From Sporothrix humicola (lineage: Eukaryota; Ascomycota; Sordariomycetes; Ophiostomatales; Ophiostomataceae): a stretch of DNA of 64,000 bases. Made by a program: the position numbers and the translations under genes. Shown piece after piece: positions 1 to 10,555 of this stretch. The stretch covers positions 186,001 to 250,000 of the forward strand of contig WNYE01000049.1 in assembly GCA_021396245.1 (NCBI GenBank), given 5' to 3'. Position 1 is the first letter of the stretch; every line of letters begins with the position of its first letter. The notes beneath the pieces are model-generated. The model did no database searches. It was not told the DNA's origin and saw only the letters and a program-made list of their open reading frames with translations.

Positions 1-552
1 CCCGAGGATATTCTGATGACCAACTGGCGCGGCACAATCTGGGGGCCGCCACATGTAAGTGTTTTGGAGGGATGGCTTTTAGGCCGCAACGATAGCTACA
101 GTCGCTCCGCAACAACACCAGCTTCGACAGCTCCGCTGACTCGTGACGAATAGGGCCACCATGAAAACCGGATATACGAACTCAAGATGAAGTGCGGCGA
201 AAACTACCCGCGCGAGCCGCCCGTGATCCACTTTGTCTCCCAAATCAACCTGCCCGGCGTCAACAACGTCGACGGCCTCGTCGACAAGAACTCTATTGGC
301 ATCCTGCGCGACTGGGAAACGATTGCCACGCAGCTGTCCAAGAACCCGCGGCCCAAGGAGGATCCTCTGAGCTTGGAGTCGGCGCTGATTGCGATACGGA
401 AGTGAGTACCGGAGGCCGGAGGCCGGAGGTCATCAATGATTCTACACACACAAGCAAACGCTAACTCAGTCTGCAGATACATGGAGGAGCACAAGAAGCT
501 GCCGCAGCCTGCCGAGGGCTCTCGCTACGCCATCTACAAGGATACGATTTGA
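1..552 (+). CDS. mms2: Ubiquitin-conjugating enzyme variant, Mms2-like (5' partial)
   Basis: The 3' end of a UEV gene; its start lies left of the window. Three exons are visible: 1-54, 154-401 and 477-552, with introns 55-153 (GTAAGT...TAG) and 402-476 (GTGAGT...CAG). Spliced, they give 125 in-frame residues. The order of motifs fits the UBC fold: NWRGTIWGPP, ENRIYELKMKCG, NYPREPPVIHFVSQINLP. Where an active E2 has its catalytic Cys before the LRDW motif, this protein reads NSIGILRDW with no Cys, as expected of a UEV. Mms2-type UEVs pair with Ubc13 to build K63-linked ubiquitin chains in error-free post-replication repair. The second intron contains a short GGAGGCC tandem repeat. Mms2 is favoured over other UEVs because of overall length and the short C-terminal tail. 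Confidence 0.85.
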
Positions 553-1080
553 GCGTCTGGAGGTGGACGGTTGTGGTCTGAGCAGGGGATATGGGCGGAA
601 GCTGAGAGTAGGATGGGCGTTCGCAAGCGAGAAGGCAGTTGTTTGCATTTCACTTGTTCTCTTATTCTCTTGTTCCTTTGTGCCTGTTCTCTTGGTCCAT
701 TGTTTTGGTGGTAGAAGGTCTCGGGTTTCTGGATTTTCTTTAAATTTTTGTTACCTTCGTTTTTTGTCTTGTCTTGCTAGCACTTGATTTTACTCTCTTT
801 ATTATTTTCAAATCACCTTGTCACTACTCCTTGTTGTGTGCTCAGGTTGTGTATCCTTTTGTGTGTTCGTCTGGTCTTGACAAGGCTGCCAATTTTGGCA
901 CGTGACCAACCCGGCAAGCTCCAGCGTAGGATCAAGCTCCCAAGTTTCTGGCGATCTTGCTTAGTGCCCGCGACATTGCCAAAATTTGCGACAGCCTTAC
1001 ACACTTCAACCACGGCAGTCGTTCTTCTCTTCTTCGGCCTCTACCCAATCCAGGGCACCTCTCCTGCCGAAACCAGATGA
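553..1080. other. Intergenic, UEV to LYR gene
   Basis: 3' UTR-like T-rich DNA and a pyrimidine-rich promoter; no coding support. Confidence 0.6.
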
Positions 1081-2182
1081 ATGCCGAGTTTCTTTGTTCC
1101 GGCCCGCAGCTCGCGGCATCGCACAGCATGTATGTCGCCGCCATTGCAGTTCATCTCTCCTCCCTCAACCCACCACCCCTAACAACGTAGGCTTCGCCCT
1201 TTATAAGGCTCTCGTGAAGAGGGCGCGCGCCGTGCCCCTCCCCGATCATGTCGCCTACCGACCCGCCGACCCAGCCGCGCCGTACGTTCACCCGATCCAC
1301 CGTTTCGTCCGCCACCAGTTCCAGCAGAACCGCGCCGACACGAGCCACCGTCTCGTCGTGGCCGCCCTGAATGTCGGCTACAAGTTTGTAGAGCTGCTCG
1401 ACGCCGCCCGCACGCCCGATTCGCCTTCGCACAAACAGATTGTCTCGTACCTAGAAAAAAGAGGACCGCCAAAGAAGCCGCCAAAGCCGCTGCGGGCCAA
1501 GGCCAAGCGCCTCGAAAAGGAGCGCAAGAAGCAGGAGCGGCGCAAGATGCGCGCCGCCGGCATTCCCGTCGAAGGCGAGCGCCAGCACCCGCCGGTCATT
1601 GTGCGCCGCCCGATTCCGGGGTCCGAGAGGGTATCACACGACGGCATCCTGACACACATTTACGAATACGTGCCTGGCTCGCCGCCTCGGCCACTGTCCG
1701 AAATCCCGGGCGGCGTCCGTCGTGTGCCCGTCCTTACCGCAGACGCCACCGGCATTCCGTTCCTGAGAATGGGCAAGCCGCAGTCCCCCATTTTGTCACG
1801 GGCCATCCGCCTCAAGAGCAAGAAGCGGCGCAACCGTGCCCAGGTGGCCAGCGTGCTGATGCGCGACGAATTGCCATTTGCCTCGCAGGAAGACACGTGG
1901 GACCACAACCTGGTGCGCGCGATCCAGGAAAGCGAAGAGGCAAATCCTGGGAGCCTCTCAGAGTCTACAGAGGCCTTGTTGGACGATATCGCCAGCGAGC
2001 CGTCGTACCGCTCGTCTGTGGCCGTCGCGATTGCGACTCTCAACTCGCAACTCAACGTGGAGACGGCGGACATGCTGGCGCGGGCAAAAGCGTATTTGCA
2101 GATTGTCGACCGGGAACGGGATCTTGCCGAACAGGAGGAGAAGGAGAGGCAGGCGAAGAAACAACAGGAAGAAAGCAAATAA
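1081..2182 (+). CDS. LYR-motif (Complex1_LYR-like) protein, probably mitochondrial
   Basis: Exon 1 is 1081-1129 and exon 2 is 1191-2182, giving 346 residues. The long exon-2 frame has no ATG before its conserved N-terminal motif, so the start must be spliced in. A canonical intron (GTATGT donor at 1130, CTAAC branch site, TAG acceptor at 1190) joins an ATG at 1081 in frame. The product then starts MPSFFVPARSSRHRTACFAL and continues with LYKALVKRARAVPL, an LYR-type tripeptide in a basic helix. Then come an LEKERKKQERRK basic helix near residues 135-155 and a conserved-looking PVLTADATGIPFLRMGKPQ block. LYR proteins act as assembly or Fe-S delivery factors for respiratory complexes. The basic N-terminus fits import into mitochondria. 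The exact family member is not recognised. Confidence 0.75.
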
Positions 2183-2976
2183 GATAGGAGGCTGGCTCCA
2201 CACATTAAACGGGGCGGTTTTGCATAGGATCCATCTCGGATCAACTGGCGTTTGGGCATAGATCATGATCGTCTCTTCTCCGTTCATATCTCAATATACC
2301 ATCTACATATTGAATCTTGTATTGAACTTACGGGACCCACTGTCAAAGTATTTTCTTAAATTATTTTAAACTTTGAATTTTATTGATTTATCTCGCTTAA
2401 GTTTTATTTTTTATATATTTCTTAGGTAAACTTTTGTGTCGTAAATTATAAAACAAATTCTTGGCAAAACGATGCTGTTTATGCTTATTATTTTAAAGAT
2501 TCAATGTGATTAAGAAAAATATTGAAGCAATTGTAGATTCCCATTTTAGGTACACAATCAATAATAGCCCAGCTAATGTATCTAGCCACCGATAGAATAT
2601 CGTGAAGTTGTCGTTTTGTTGTATGGTTGTGCAAACAGCCTAATCTAATCTACCACGTGAAATCCACGGTTCTGTGCTACAGTCAACGTCATCCCATGTA
2701 ACGTTTATTGGGACAACGGACAATGTCTATATTAATTACAGTGCCGTTGAGTTCGTATTGACCGGAAATACAGTGACCTGGTAACGTGTACTCTAGGGAC
2801 GCGGGCCACCGCACAACATGCCTCTGTTCTAAATCTAGACCTGGTGTACTCCGTATCACAGGCATGATAAATACAGACAAAGATCACGACATTTTCGCCC
2901 AATAACATATGGTCAAAAGAGCAATACCACTCTGGAAGATCAGCATTGCCTTTTTTCTTTCTCGACATCATTCACG
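2183..2976. other. Intergenic, A/T-rich
   Basis: A strongly A/T-rich block at about 2330-2560, then the promoter of the small secreted gene. Nothing coding is seen. Confidence 0.6.
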
Positions 2977-3468
2977 ATGCGTTTCATCACTTTACTCGCA
3001 TCTGTCCCAGCCTGCTCGGCGGCAGCTGTTTCCTCCACGGAGACTGCGGACATCGACTACGGCTACTGGGACGTACAGTTCTCGCGCAGCTGGGCGGCCA
3101 ACGGGTACAAGGGGTGGTCGATTGCGGCCAACTACTCGGGCACGCCGGGCGTGACCAAACACGCCAGCTGGATGTATGCGCCGCCAACCGACCCGAACGG
3201 CACCACCTTTAGAAACACGACGACGCAAGACGTCGACTTTGAGGGGACAGTCATAGGTAAATTCCTCCCACGGGATTCAAATGGATACTGTACTGACAGT
3301 GTAGCCGGCTACAACGAGGTGGTCTTGAACCAGACGGTGACGCTCTCTTTCGGAAGGGTGAACATTACCGGCTCTGCGCGCATCGACTGCCCGATGAACA
3401 TGGCTGGCCGGGGTTGTAGCGGCGGCGGACGGATCAACGCGACATGCGTTGCAGGGTGTGCCGAGTAG
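2977..3468 (+). CDS. Small secreted protein, function unknown
   Basis: The ATG at 2977 opens a hydrophobic signal peptide (MRFITLLASVPACSAAAVSS). The mature part is rich in Tyr, Trp, Asn and Gly and carries several N-glycosylation sequons (NYS, NGT, NTT, NQT, NIT, NAT). The last 30 residues hold four Cys (DCP, GCS, TCV, GCA), suggesting disulfides. Read straight through it is 163 residues. A 48-nt segment at 3257-3304 has a GTAAAT donor, a CTGAC branch-like site and a GTAG end, and is in frame, so spliced (147 aa) and retained forms are both possible; retention adds a fifth Cys in the mature part. A cytosolic role is unlikely. It may be a cell-wall protein or an effector; no named family is recognised. 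Confidence 0.65.
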   Translation: MRFITLLASVPACSAAAVSSTETADIDYGYWDVQFSRSWAANGYKGWSIAANYSGTPGVTKHASWMYAPPTDPNGTTFRNTTTQDVDFEGTVIGKFLPRDSNGYCTDSVAGYNEVVLNQTVTLSFGRVNITGSARIDCPMNMAGRGCSGGGRINATCVAGCAE

Positions 3469-4434
3469 GGGCTTCAACAGTAATAGTATTTGCTTTTATT
3501 TGTGGATTTTCTGTACGAATTAGCATGTGAGATGGCTTCAGGATATTGGCTTGATTTCGGCGGTTTGCTGTAATGGGAATTGTTCCGATGAACGGGGCGC
3601 CTGAAGACCGAGATGTAGCATCTTGCCTGTCCATTTCGAAAGTTTTTTGTCCAAAAACAGTTCACAATAGGATTCTCACAAAGTGGCGTGTGATTATGTC
3701 AGTTGTCAGTTGTTTGTTGTGATTTTTCATCTTTTTCGTTTCTGAGTGCTGACTTATTCTATTTGTTCCCCCTGTAGCAGCGTTCGCGAGAGTGGTCTAG
3801 GCTGTCTAGGCCGCCGCTTAGACAAAATATTGCCGTATTAGGCAAATCCTGTCAATAGTTGGGCGGGACTGGAACGAGCTTCTGGGGGCATTCAAACCAC
3901 AAAGAAGCAAGCGCAGCGGTAAAAACAACGTTAAAACGAATAATTAGTGGAATCATATTTAACAAGTTGAAAATGTTTAAATGTGGCCTAGGATGGATAG
4001 AACAAAATGGGAGGTGAACGGCTGGGCTCCGTGTTATTAGGTCCGGCAGCATGTGGAAAGTAGAAAATGACAACTCAAAAGCCAAAATACAGCTAAATAT
4101 ACAGCATCCAGGCCGAGCTAAGGCATAGAAATGCGATACATTGTAAAAATATGGGCAAGAAAATAGGGTCAAGTAGAAAAATAAAGGGACAAGGAATGGA
4201 GCAGGAGAAAAGAAAGACGATGGAGTTTGAAGGAGACGAAGGCCTTCTTGAAGACGTTTAAAGGGAATGGTCTCTCTCACCGGTTGGGATCCGTCTTGAC
4301 TCTGTTCGCCTGTCTTCTCGTCTTTATCGATCTCTATCAAGTCTTTTCAGTCGACCGTACCCATCTCGAGTTGCTCGCCAGCTTGTCCTTTCGTTACTTT
4401 GATTCTCTTCTCTTCTCTTATCCTATTCTCCATC
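3469..4434. other. Intergenic before CBM-like copy A
   Basis: Contains a 162-codon minus-strand frame (3852-4340) judged spurious, and a pyrimidine-rich leader before 4435. Confidence 0.55.
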
Positions 4435-5085
4435 ATGAAGTTCCCTCAGATCGCCGCCCTCCTGGCCCTTGGTCTCGGCGCAAGCCCTGCTGCTGCGTCG
4501 GTCTGCCGTCCGTCCAAGGTGTCGAGTGTTTCTGCTTCCCCGAGTGTCTCGCCGTCGTCGGTTTCTTCGACCTCTCCCTCGGCCTCGCCTTCGCCCTCGA
4601 CTGCTCCCGAAGTCTGCAGCACTGACAGCATCTTGGTCAATGGCGACTTTTCCAACGGCATGACCGGCTGGAACTATTATGATGAGGTCACCTTTTCCAT
4701 CAACACCTGCGGCGGCGGTGTCTACGCGACCTGCTGCGACGTCTACATTGGCGGCGGCTACGAGCCCGTCTCCCAGGTCGTGCCGACCGTTGTGGGCGCC
4801 ACCTACACGATCGATCTGCACTACCAGATCATCTACTGGGACACCTCCATCGACTACGTGCGCCTCGAGATCCGCGACCCGGCAGCATCCCCCTACGGCT
4901 CGCCCCTGCAGCAGTGGACGCTGCCCTACGACCCGACGGCCTCGACCACCACCGACTGGCTGCCGTACACGACGACGTTCGTGGCGACCATGGCCGACAC
5001 CACATTTGATTTCGTCGTGGGCGGCAACTATGACGTGCGCGTCGACTTTGCCGACATCTCCATCAAGCGGATTTGCTCCGAGTAG
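4435..5085 (+). CDS. Secreted Ser/Pro-linker CBM_4_9-like protein, copy A
   Basis: 216 residues. The ATG at 4435 is preferred over the upstream in-frame ATG at 4399 because all paralogues start at MK- followed by a signal peptide. Layout: signal peptide (1-21), the family motif VCRP, a Ser/Pro linker (about 27-60), then a beta-rich domain starting with LVNGDFSNGMTGWNYYDEV. That opening, and the final F-V-GNYDVRVDFADISIKRIC, resemble CenC/CBM_4_9 carbohydrate-binding modules. The aromatic-rich face (Trp, Tyr) fits sugar binding, but no catalytic domain is present. First of six tandem paralogues between 4.4 and 10.9 kb. Likely extracellular or wall-associated; ligand unknown. Confidence 0.8.
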   Translation: MKFPQIAALLALGLGASPAAASVCRPSKVSSVSASPSVSPSSVSSTSPSASPSPSTAPEVCSTDSILVNGDFSNGMTGWNYYDEVTFSINTCGGGVYATCCDVYIGGGYEPVSQVVPTVVGATYTIDLHYQIIYWDTSIDYVRLEIRDPAASPYGSPLQQWTLPYDPTASTTTDWLPYTTTFVATMADTTFDFVVGGNYDVRVDFADISIKRICSE

Positions 5086-5697
5086 ACGGTTGGAGAGGGA
5101 ACCCGAGATATTTGATTGTTGTTGGGGGAGATTGACGATGTCGCGATGATGTTGACTGTTGATAAGTTCTCTTCTTTATTTCTACCAGTTAATCTTTTCT
5201 TTTACTTGCACATATTTATATCGATCTTAAAAGACGTCAATTGTGTTTCAACGTTTGAAAGAAAGCCATCTCAACCGGCCTGGCCCGAAGTGAAACAAGC
5301 TGAACTGAAAATTGCAGAAATCACTGTGCTAAAAACGCCACCAGGGGAAAATGTCCAGATTGCAACCTTCAACTGCAGAAAATAGTTGTTCTATGGGGAT
5401 AGCGTCACCAATCTCGGCCAAGTTTGTAACTGTGGCTGCATCAACCAGCAAACAATAAATAACCTTTGACACCATTACTTTCAGCGACACGAAGAAGGAA
5501 CAAATGGGTGAGGCAATGTGTAAAGTTTGAAACCAATAAAGAAGGGACTGTTGCCTTTTTTTCTATAATTTCGATGTTGGGAGGATTCTCTTTGTTCAAA
5601 CTTTATTTCGACATTAAACTGGCTCAAAACAGCGTTTCTTAACCAGAAATACTTTCACATCTCGTCGTTTTCAGTCCGTTTAAGACTCACAGTCAAC
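5086..5697. other. Intergenic, copies A to B
   Basis: No coding or RNA signal seen; promoter of copy B. Confidence 0.6.
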
Positions 5698-6492
5698 ATG
5701 AAGGTCGCACACAGTCTTGGCCTCGTGGCAATTTTTATGGGGTCAACGGCTTCTGCATCCAAGTGCCGTCCTAGAAAGCCATCATCATCAGTGTCATCCA
5801 TCATTCCATCGTCTTCAATTTCGTCTTCCACTCCATCATCGGCATCAGTCTCATCAATCTCCTCTGTCTCCTCAGCATCGTCCTCCGCCCCATCCTCATC
5901 AGTCTCCTCAGCATCGTCAGCCTCGTCGGCCTCGTCAGTCTCACCTGATTCCTCTATCTCTTCCGCCTCGTCGCCATCCTCTTCCATCACAGCCGCCACT
6001 CCTCTTCCCAATTTCTGCGACTCGACCGCCCAGCTTCTGGTCAACTCCGGCTTCGAAGACGGGCTCACCGGCTGGTCCTCGACCCAGAATGGCGTCGCCG
6101 CTCGGTCCGGCTGCCATGGCAGCATCTCCGAGGTCAACATCCGCTGCGCCGAGTTTACTTTTTCGTCAAACACGGCCCGCCTCTCGCAGACTCTGGCCAC
6201 AAAGCCGGGCGCCACGTACGCGCTCATTTTCGACTACGTCAGCGAAGCCACTTTCAGCGCGCCGACAGCCATGAATGTCATCATCCAAGATGCCGCCAAC
6301 AGCAATTCTATTGAAAAAGTTATTCCCATCCCAACGTACAACGGCGGACCCTCGTCGGGCTGGGCCACATTTGTCGACAGTTTCGAGGCGGCGAGCGCGT
6401 CGACGGTGATCCTGATCCAAGTTAGCGCAGCCAACACGATCAAGTTCCAGCTGACGGCCTTTACGTTGAATGAGATTTGTCTATCTCCTTGA
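5698..6492 (+). CDS. Secreted Ser-rich CBM_4_9-like protein, copy B
   Basis: 264 residues: signal peptide MKVAHSLGLVAIFMGSTASA, family motif KCRPRKP, a long Ser linker (about 28-100, mostly SSVSS and SSAS repeats) and the lectin-like domain beginning LVNSGFEDGLTGWSSTQ. The domain keeps the paired Cys region (GCHGS...IRCAEF) and the end motif IKFQLTAFTLNEICL. The serine linker is a good candidate for O-mannosylation, by analogy with other fungal wall proteins. The opposite strand shows a long acidic frame over the linker, which is an artefact of the TCN repeats. Confidence 0.82.
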   Translation: MKVAHSLGLVAIFMGSTASASKCRPRKPSSSVSSIIPSSSISSSTPSSASVSSISSVSSASSSAPSSSVSSASSASSASSVSPDSSISSASSPSSSITAATPLPNFCDSTAQLLVNSGFEDGLTGWSSTQNGVAARSGCHGSISEVNIRCAEFTFSSNTARLSQTLATKPGATYALIFDYVSEATFSAPTAMNVIIQDAANSNSIEKVIPIPTYNGGPSSGWATFVDSFEAASASTVILIQVSAANTIKFQLTAFTLNEICLSP

Positions 6493-7267
6493 CGCCGAAA
6501 GTATGCTCCGTGGTCCGGGTATTTGTACACAAAAGTCAACAGCACCGCGCTAAAAAAAAAAGTCACACTTTCAACGTCAAGAAGATAGGGGATGGGATGG
6601 GGCTACAAAAAAAAAAGAAAAAAGAAAGAGCACCATGCAAGGCTGTTGTGGGTAGCATTAGATGCAACTCATTAGATGCAACTCTAATAACTTTAATTGA
6701 ACGACAGTAGCACATACTGGCCAATGAGACAAGACAAGCATTGGTACGAGCCTGTTGGAAGTTTGTCTTGGCCTTTTACTCCACGCCTTTTATTTTGTGC
6801 CCCTGGCATGCCCGCCCATTCCACGTGCACTGTAATGCTCCTTCCTAGTATGTCTGTTGGTTCTTTGCAGAAAGTAAATTCTCTAAAGTACTCCGTATGC
6901 TGACTTACATCTTAGCCCCGAAGGTGCCAAGGGCTCGGCATAGAGAAGCAGTTTAGTTTCCACGCCTCTCCATGCTTGATGCTGCCAGAATTGGCCGTGT
7001 TTGTTTCGTCAACATCTTGTTGGTCGTGGATGTTATGAGAGTGTCAATGAGCCAAGCAGTTTCTTCATATTTGTGCACACTTTGGCGATGTGTTTACATC
7101 CTGTCTACAACGCGTCTGTGTACGATGTGCAAGTATTTAAAGAGGATACATTGATCTTCTACTCCACCCTCTTGACTTTATCGGCTACTGCTCTTTAACA
7201 GCAACCAACTCTTATTATTGACAACACTTAACTTATACGCTCTTTTATGACAAAAACACCCTTCATT
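6493..7267. other. Intergenic, copies B to C
   Basis: Short A-runs (6551-6620), a repeated ATTAGATGCAACTC (about 6658-6682), and TATTTAAAG near 7134 as a possible TATA element for copy C. Confidence 0.5.
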
Positions 7268-7840
7268 ATGAAGTTCAATTTCGGTGCCGGCCTCATGGCC
7301 ATTGGCCTTGCTTCGACGGTCGTCACAGCCGCCCCTCCTCCTCCCCATTGCCGTCCTCCGCCCGGCCGTGTCTGCAACCCAAACCGCCAGCTCCTCGTCA
7401 ATCCTCTCTTGACCCCAGACCTCGCCGGTTGGCACGTTACCGGCATTGGCGGTATCATCCGGATCCCCGACTGCCAAGACGGGTTTGCCTGTGCCCAGTT
7501 CAACCTCGACGATGTCCGCACGCTTGAGCAGTTTTCCCAGCAAGTCGACGGCACGATCGCGGGCGCCCACTACAAGCTGACCTTTCAGTACGCAACAAAG
7601 AGCGGCAGCGCGCGGGCGGCCCAGGTCTACGTGTACGACGGGCCCATTTCGGCCATCAAGGGCCTCCGGGTGCTGCCCATTGGCCAAGATGGGACAGGCG
7701 CCGGCAGCGGCACGTTTACGGGCTATTTCGAGGCGGCAAGCGCCACCACGACGATTATTGTGCAGGTGGACACGCTGACGGCCGTCGATTTCCGCGTTCT
7801 CGATTTTGCGCTGGTCGAATCGTGTGCAATCATCGATTGA
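7268..7840 (+). CDS. Secreted CBM_4_9-like protein, copy C (short Pro linker)
   Basis: 190 residues. The ATG at 7268 starts the family signal peptide (MKFNFGAGLMAIGLASTVVT); an in-frame ATG 21 nt upstream would only add MTKTPFI. The linker is reduced to a short Pro-rich stretch around HCRPPPGRVC, unlike the long Ser linkers of copies B and E. The domain opens with LLVNPLLTPDLAGWHVTG, holds Cys in DCQDGFACAQFNL, and closes with VDFRVLDFALVESC. It is intact and serves as the best template for judging the damage in copies D, E and F. Confidence 0.82.
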   Translation: MKFNFGAGLMAIGLASTVVTAAPPPPHCRPPPGRVCNPNRQLLVNPLLTPDLAGWHVTGIGGIIRIPDCQDGFACAQFNLDDVRTLEQFSQQVDGTIAGAHYKLTFQYATKSGSARAAQVYVYDGPISAIKGLRVLPIGQDGTGAGSGTFTGYFEAASATTTIIVQVDTLTAVDFRVLDFALVESCAIID

Positions 7841-8360
7841 GGGCTTTGGTAGACGGATGGTGAATAAACGACGTGGTTCTCGTCTCTTTATAAGTTGTCT
7901 TGACATGCTTCTTATTCCCATTTTGACTCTGGTATGATTTGTTCATTCCGTCTTGGCTGTGATCATTTCATCCAGAGCTGAGTCTAGACCATTTGTAGGA
8001 TCCTGGGTTTTAACGTTTGGTGCACATCCTTAGCTCTAGCCTACAAATTTTGCCAAGACCTGTCCATGGCAAACAAGGCTCAGCTTCCACGCCTCTTGAT
8101 GTTTATTTTGTCAGATTCGGTTGTATCCGTCACGATATTTAAACTATTGATTTTTTTTAATCACGAGTTAAACCGTTCTCGTTTTGCACATAATTTTGTT
8201 CAAGTCTGTGTGTTTAGACGCGCGTCCATGTATCTTGCAAGACTTTGCCCATAAGATCTGGATGCATCCTCTTTTATCTGTGAATATTTCGTCTCATCAA
8301 CATTTACTTTCTCAATCTTAATCCAACTACGACGTACTATCTCAATATCCAACCGCCACC
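7841..8360. other. Intergenic, copies C to D
   Basis: Promoter region with ATATTTAAAC near 8139; nothing coding. Confidence 0.5.
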
Positions 8361-8954
8361 ATGAAGCTCGACTTTGCTGCCGGCCTTTTGGCCCTTTGAT
8401 TTGCCTCGACGCCTGTCATGGCTTCCAAGTGCCGTATCAGCAGGCCCATCTCCTCGCCGTCGGTCTCCCCGTCGGTCTCCTCGCCGTCGCCATCGCCGTC
8501 CACTGTCGTCCCAGACTACATCTGTAGCTCCGGCCTTCTCGTCAACCCGGACTTCACCGCAGGCCTTACAGGCTGGGATACCTATAACATCTTTTATTCG
8601 GGCACGCTCGTTGACTGCATTGATGGCAAGAACTGTGCTCAGTTGCTCACCGGCGGCAGCTTAGGCCAATTTAAACAGACTGTTGCGACGACTGTTGGCA
8701 CCAAATACACATTCTCTTTCTTGTACGAGAACAACATGGGCACTACCTACGACGCAACAGTCTACTATTCGTATGGCACGGGTGTGGACGGTACCGACAG
8801 TCTTGGGCCTGACGGCACCGCCAGTGGTAGCGGACGGTTTATTGGCTCGTTCACGGCCTCGACCTCGTCTACAACGCTCATCATCAAGCTTCAGACAACA
8901 GGATTTCTCGATTTCCGCGTGGCTGATTTCTCGCTGTGCCCAACTGCACAGTAG
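8361..8954 (+). pseudogene. Secreted CBM_4_9-like protein, copy D, stop codon in signal peptide
   Basis: The frame starts MKLDFAAGLLAL, meets TGA at 8397-8399, and continues in the same frame FASTPVMASKCRISRP through the full domain to 8954. Paralogue E reads ALRLASTPSMASKC here, so TGA replaces a sense codon (CGA in an Arg-bearing ancestor would need one change). The rest (Ser/Pro linker, LVNPDFTAGLTGWDTYN, CIDGKNCAQLL, FLDFRVADFSLC) is undamaged over 178 codons. Three readings are possible: a recent pseudogene, stop readthrough, or initiation at the internal ATG at 8418, which would give a protein without signal peptide. Confidence 0.7.
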
Positions 8955-9560
8955 AGACGTTTGAAGTCTAGGTAGATGATGTTCATCTTTTTTTAAAAAA
9001 AAAACTAAAAAAAAACTTGTAGTTATTTAAACTGCATTCCATATCCCCTGTTGAGCCATGAACCCATAGCTTATCCCACTCGCTGTAGATGGGTGCTTGA
9101 TATCTGTAACTTTCGAGTACCGCTCGACAGAAGAAATAATGTTCAAAGCCTTGAATTGGATGGCATTAATATTAAAACTGGCCAAGAAACGTGGCTTAGG
9201 CTCTGGCCGCCTTTTCTACGATTGCTGCTGTCAATTCTTCCTGAATACGGAGTAGATGCGTCTGTGACCAGCTTTTGAGGGCCATTGATTTTCCAAGAGT
9301 TTGTTTTTTAGGACATAATTTGTTGTTGTTTTATGAGGCGCCACAATATTATTTCTGCGTCGCGCATGGGACATTTTCTTCCAAGGCCCCTTGCCTTTGT
9401 TGAAACCATTTCTTCATCCTCCCGTGGAACATAAAAGTCGAGAACATCCTCTCAAAAAGCTTTGATGTTTTATCTACTTTTCACACTCTTTTTCGTTTTT
9501 TCTAAACCTTATTTCTGCTTTCATCAACATCCACTTGATTTATCCACTTATCTTGTCGCT
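8955..9560. other. Intergenic, copies D to E
   Basis: A-runs after copy D and a T/C-rich leader before copy E; nothing coding. Confidence 0.55.
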
Positions 9561-10267
9561 ATGAAGATCAATCGTGCCGCCAGCCTTGTGGCTCTACGCC
9601 TTGCATCGACGCCGTCTATGGCATCCAAATGCCGCCCAGACAAGCACTCGTCCTCTGTATCTTCCCTTTCAGTCTCGTCAGCCTCGTCAGTCCCACCGGT
9701 CTCATCGGTCTCATCGGTCTCATCGGTCTCATCGGTCTCATCGGTCTCATCGGTCTCATCGGTCTCATCGGTCTCCTCACCTTCGTCGTCTCCCTCGCCT
9801 ACTGGCAACTCCTGCACGTCGCCGCAGCTCCTCACAAACCCCAACTTTGCCGACGCGTTGTTTGTCTCCAACACCGGTTGGCAGACAATTGGCACGAATG
9901 TTGCTCGTCTAGCCGACTGCGGCAATGGTCAATCTTGCGCCGAACTATGGGCCGATGTTGATTTTGTCTCTGCCCAACTCTTTCAGAGCTTCGACGGCAC
10001 GGTCCCCTACGCCCATTACACGCTCAAGTTTTCCTACAAGACAGTGAGCGGTATGGCAGCTGGTTGAACGGCCTTACAAGCGAGACTCTTTTGGGCGTTG
10101 CGCCCATTGGCCCCGATGGAGGCGGCACCAGAGAGGGCATTTTCGAGACCACTTTCACGGCACGCAGCTCGACAACGACCATCAGGGTGGTTGTCAGCAC
10201 GGGCAATCAGGTCCAATTCCGGGTCTCTGATTTCTCTGTGAACAGGGTGTGTCCAGGGCCTCAGTAG
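9561..10267 (+). pseudogene. Secreted CBM_4_9-like protein, copy E, frameshifted
   Basis: Starts MKINRAASLVALRLAS, has the KCRPDK motif and a Ser/Val linker built from a 9-bp tandem repeat, then the domain (LLTNPNFADALFVSNTGW, DCGNGQSCAELW). The frame ends at TGA 10065-10067. The homologous continuation (LNGLTSETLLGVAPIGPDGG ... VQFRVSDFSVNRVC) is in another frame, ending at 10267. The shift lies at about 10040-10065, just after FSYKTVSG. No normal intron fits (only about 16 nt lie between candidate GT and AG). Either a one-base indel has broken the gene or the assembly has an error. The truncated product would keep the signal peptide and two thirds of the domain. Confidence 0.72.
9698..9769 (+). 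repeat. 9-bp tandem repeat GGTCTCATC, 8 perfect copies
   Basis: Eight exact copies encode Val-Ser-Ser units of the linker in copy E, followed by an imperfect copy. Because the unit is a multiple of three, gain or loss of copies changes linker length without changing frame. Confidence 0.95.
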
Positions 10268-10555
10268 GAGACGCCGGTGATGGTTTTTGTTTCTGTCATT
10301 TAACATTTAACGTCGGGCTTTGAGATCTAGTGAGAGGGTGTCGCGATTTGATTATCAACACATATATACGGAGTGCACGACGCATAGTTTTGATTTAAAA
10401 ACAGCTATTTGGTATTTCTTGAGTGAATTTGAATTCTCGAGCTGGTGAAATCAAAGTTATTAATGCAACAACAGTTATCGTCACTGTAGGAGCCTAGTGC
10501 ACTGTTTTGTTATGGTTATTGTCCCCTTCATCGTATCTTTTGATTTTATTGGTGT

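Noticed and set aside
3852..4340. 162-codon minus-strand frame
   Set aside because: Phe/Leu/Pro-rich low-complexity translation overlapping the promoter of copy A, with no paralogue or domain.
9698..9780. Tandem repeats as a CRISPR array
   Set aside because: Units are 9 bp with no spacers, are coding, and the genome is fungal.
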